DNA of 22,246 nt from Oscillospiraceae bacterium (GTDB lineage: Bacteria; Bacillota_A; Clostridia; Saccharofermentanales; Saccharofermentanaceae). The DNA is taken from positions 1 to 22,246 of the forward strand of contig CADAXO010000044.1 of assembly GCA_902791885.1 (NCBI GenBank), given 5' to 3'. The position numbers were made by a program, and so were the translations under genes. A model generated the notes under the pieces. It was given only the letters and a program-made list of their open reading frames with translations, was not told the DNA's origin and did no database searches. Position 1 is the first letter of the stretch. Each line of letters opens with the position of its first letter. Shown here in pieces: positions 21,670 through 22,246 of this stretch.

Positions 21670-22246
21670 TCAACCCACCTCAGGAGCCGGAGCTTTCTCA
21701 GAATACAGTATCTTCAGGAATATCGGGGTCAGGATCGACGATACGACGATCAGGAAAATGACTGATGTGAAATAAGCACCGTTCAGTGCGCCGACGGACA
21801 ATGCCCGTTGGGCAACGATCAGGGCGACCTCTCCTCTGGTCATCATTCCGATACCGATCTTCAGAGTATCGCGGCCCTTGAATCCGCAGAGCCTGGAGGC
21901 CAGTCCGCAGCCGATGATCTTGGACAGAAGGCCCACGAGAACGAAGCATACGGAGAACAGAAGGATCGACGTATCGACGGACTTGATGTCTGTCTGAAGT
22001 CCGATGGATGCGAAGAACACCGGTCCGAAGAACATATATGAATTGATGTCCATCTTACGGGAGATGTAAGTCGAATCATCCAATGAACTTAAGATAACAC
22101 CTGCGACGTATGCACCGGTGATATCCGCGACACCGAAATACCTCTGGGCGCAGTATGACATGACGAAGCAGAGCGCGAGTCCGATGATCGGGATTCGGCG
22201 GGTGTGCGGCCACTTCTTATCGACGATCTTGAATACACGGTAGAAT
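21670..22246 (-). CDS. CPA2/Kef-type cation:proton antiporter, C-terminal part (5' end outside window)
   Basis: The last 192 residues or so of a membrane monovalent cation/proton exchanger; the frame is open to the window edge upstream of the internal Met at 22161. Several membrane helices are visible along with typical CPA2 motifs: GAYVAGVILS, FFGPVFFASIGLQTDI, and GIGMMTRGEVALIVAQRA near the last helices. It ends in a short hydrophilic tail (SEKAPAPEVG) with no visible TrkA-N/RCK regulatory domain in this reading frame. It would exchange Na+ or K+ for H+; the ion cannot be told. Its stop is 24 bases from the repeat array, whose last hairpin could serve as its terminator. Confidence 0.9.
   Translation of the reverse strand, partial: FYRVFKIVDKKWPHTRRIPIIGLALCFVMSYCAQRYFGVADITGAYVAGVILSSLDDSTYISRKMDINSYMFFGPVFFASIGLQTDIKSVDTSILLFSVCFVLVGLLSKIIGCGLASRLCGFKGRDTLKIGIGMMTRGEVALIVAQRALSVGALNGAYFTSVIFLIVVSSILTPIFLKILYSEKAPAPEVG

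Noticed and set aside
21559..21765. Plus-strand reading frame of 68 codons starting in the array
   Set aside because: It starts at a TTG that is part of the repeat, has no ribosome binding site, and overlaps the antiporter end on the other strand.

Overview
The window looks like chromosomal DNA of a Gram-positive, low to mid GC Bacillota, most likely a gut or rumen member of the Clostridia. The evidence is the block rplU-prp-rpmA-obg, an L27 with the N-terminal extension that Prp removes, strong GGAGG ribosome binding sites, choline-binding-type cell wall repeats, and an exosortase of the Gram-positive XrtG type. The genus cannot be fixed from the sequence; a Lachnospiraceae- or Saccharofermentans-like anaerobe would fit.

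Layout. Positions 1-2850 (minus) carry a secreted protein with a Firmicu-CTERM-like tail, then the exosortase XrtG, then an XrtG-type family 2 glycosyltransferase that runs off the edge: a surface protein sorting locus carrying its own substrate. Divergent from it (plus, 2978-3869) is a promoter with a CGTTAA operator-like cluster driving a DUF2975-like membrane protein and a small Cro/C1 regulator, followed by a RelA/SpoT-domain protein (3901-4959). Positions 4983-6375 (minus) hold a ParB/sulfiredoxin-like plus HAD fusion and a second HAD-like protein overlapping it. Positions 6416-10057 (minus) encode a 1213-residue surface protein with three EF-hand/LRR modules and a cell wall binding tail. 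Positions 10287-12783 (minus) are obg, rpmA, prp and rplU with a clear promoter, a probable regulatory leader, one terminator inside the cluster and one after it. A DHH/DHHA1 phosphoesterase with an unexplained C-terminal extension is on plus (12870-14372).

Positions 14376-20561 (minus) look like one operon: murC, a polytopic membrane protein whose start overlaps the murC stop by one base, and a TIR-transmembrane-beta-propeller protein. Upstream lies a PD-(D/E)XK-like protein (20576-21382). Between it and the 3' end of a CPA2-type cation/proton antiporter (partial at the right edge) is the most striking structure in the window: eight copies of an 8-base motif in strictly alternating orientation, with gaps of exactly 20 and 16 bases, giving four units of exactly 52 bp and variable interiors. 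It encodes no protein and is not a CRISPR array. I regard it as the best candidate for an undescribed element.

Housekeeping parts (translation, cell wall precursor synthesis) alternate with accessory, surface and signalling genes. No rRNA, tRNA, insertion sequence or prophage was recognised. No gene-free stretch exceeds 300 bases; the longest gaps (2809-3067, 10058-10286, 12639-12869, 21383-21669) are covered by the regulatory and repeat entries.
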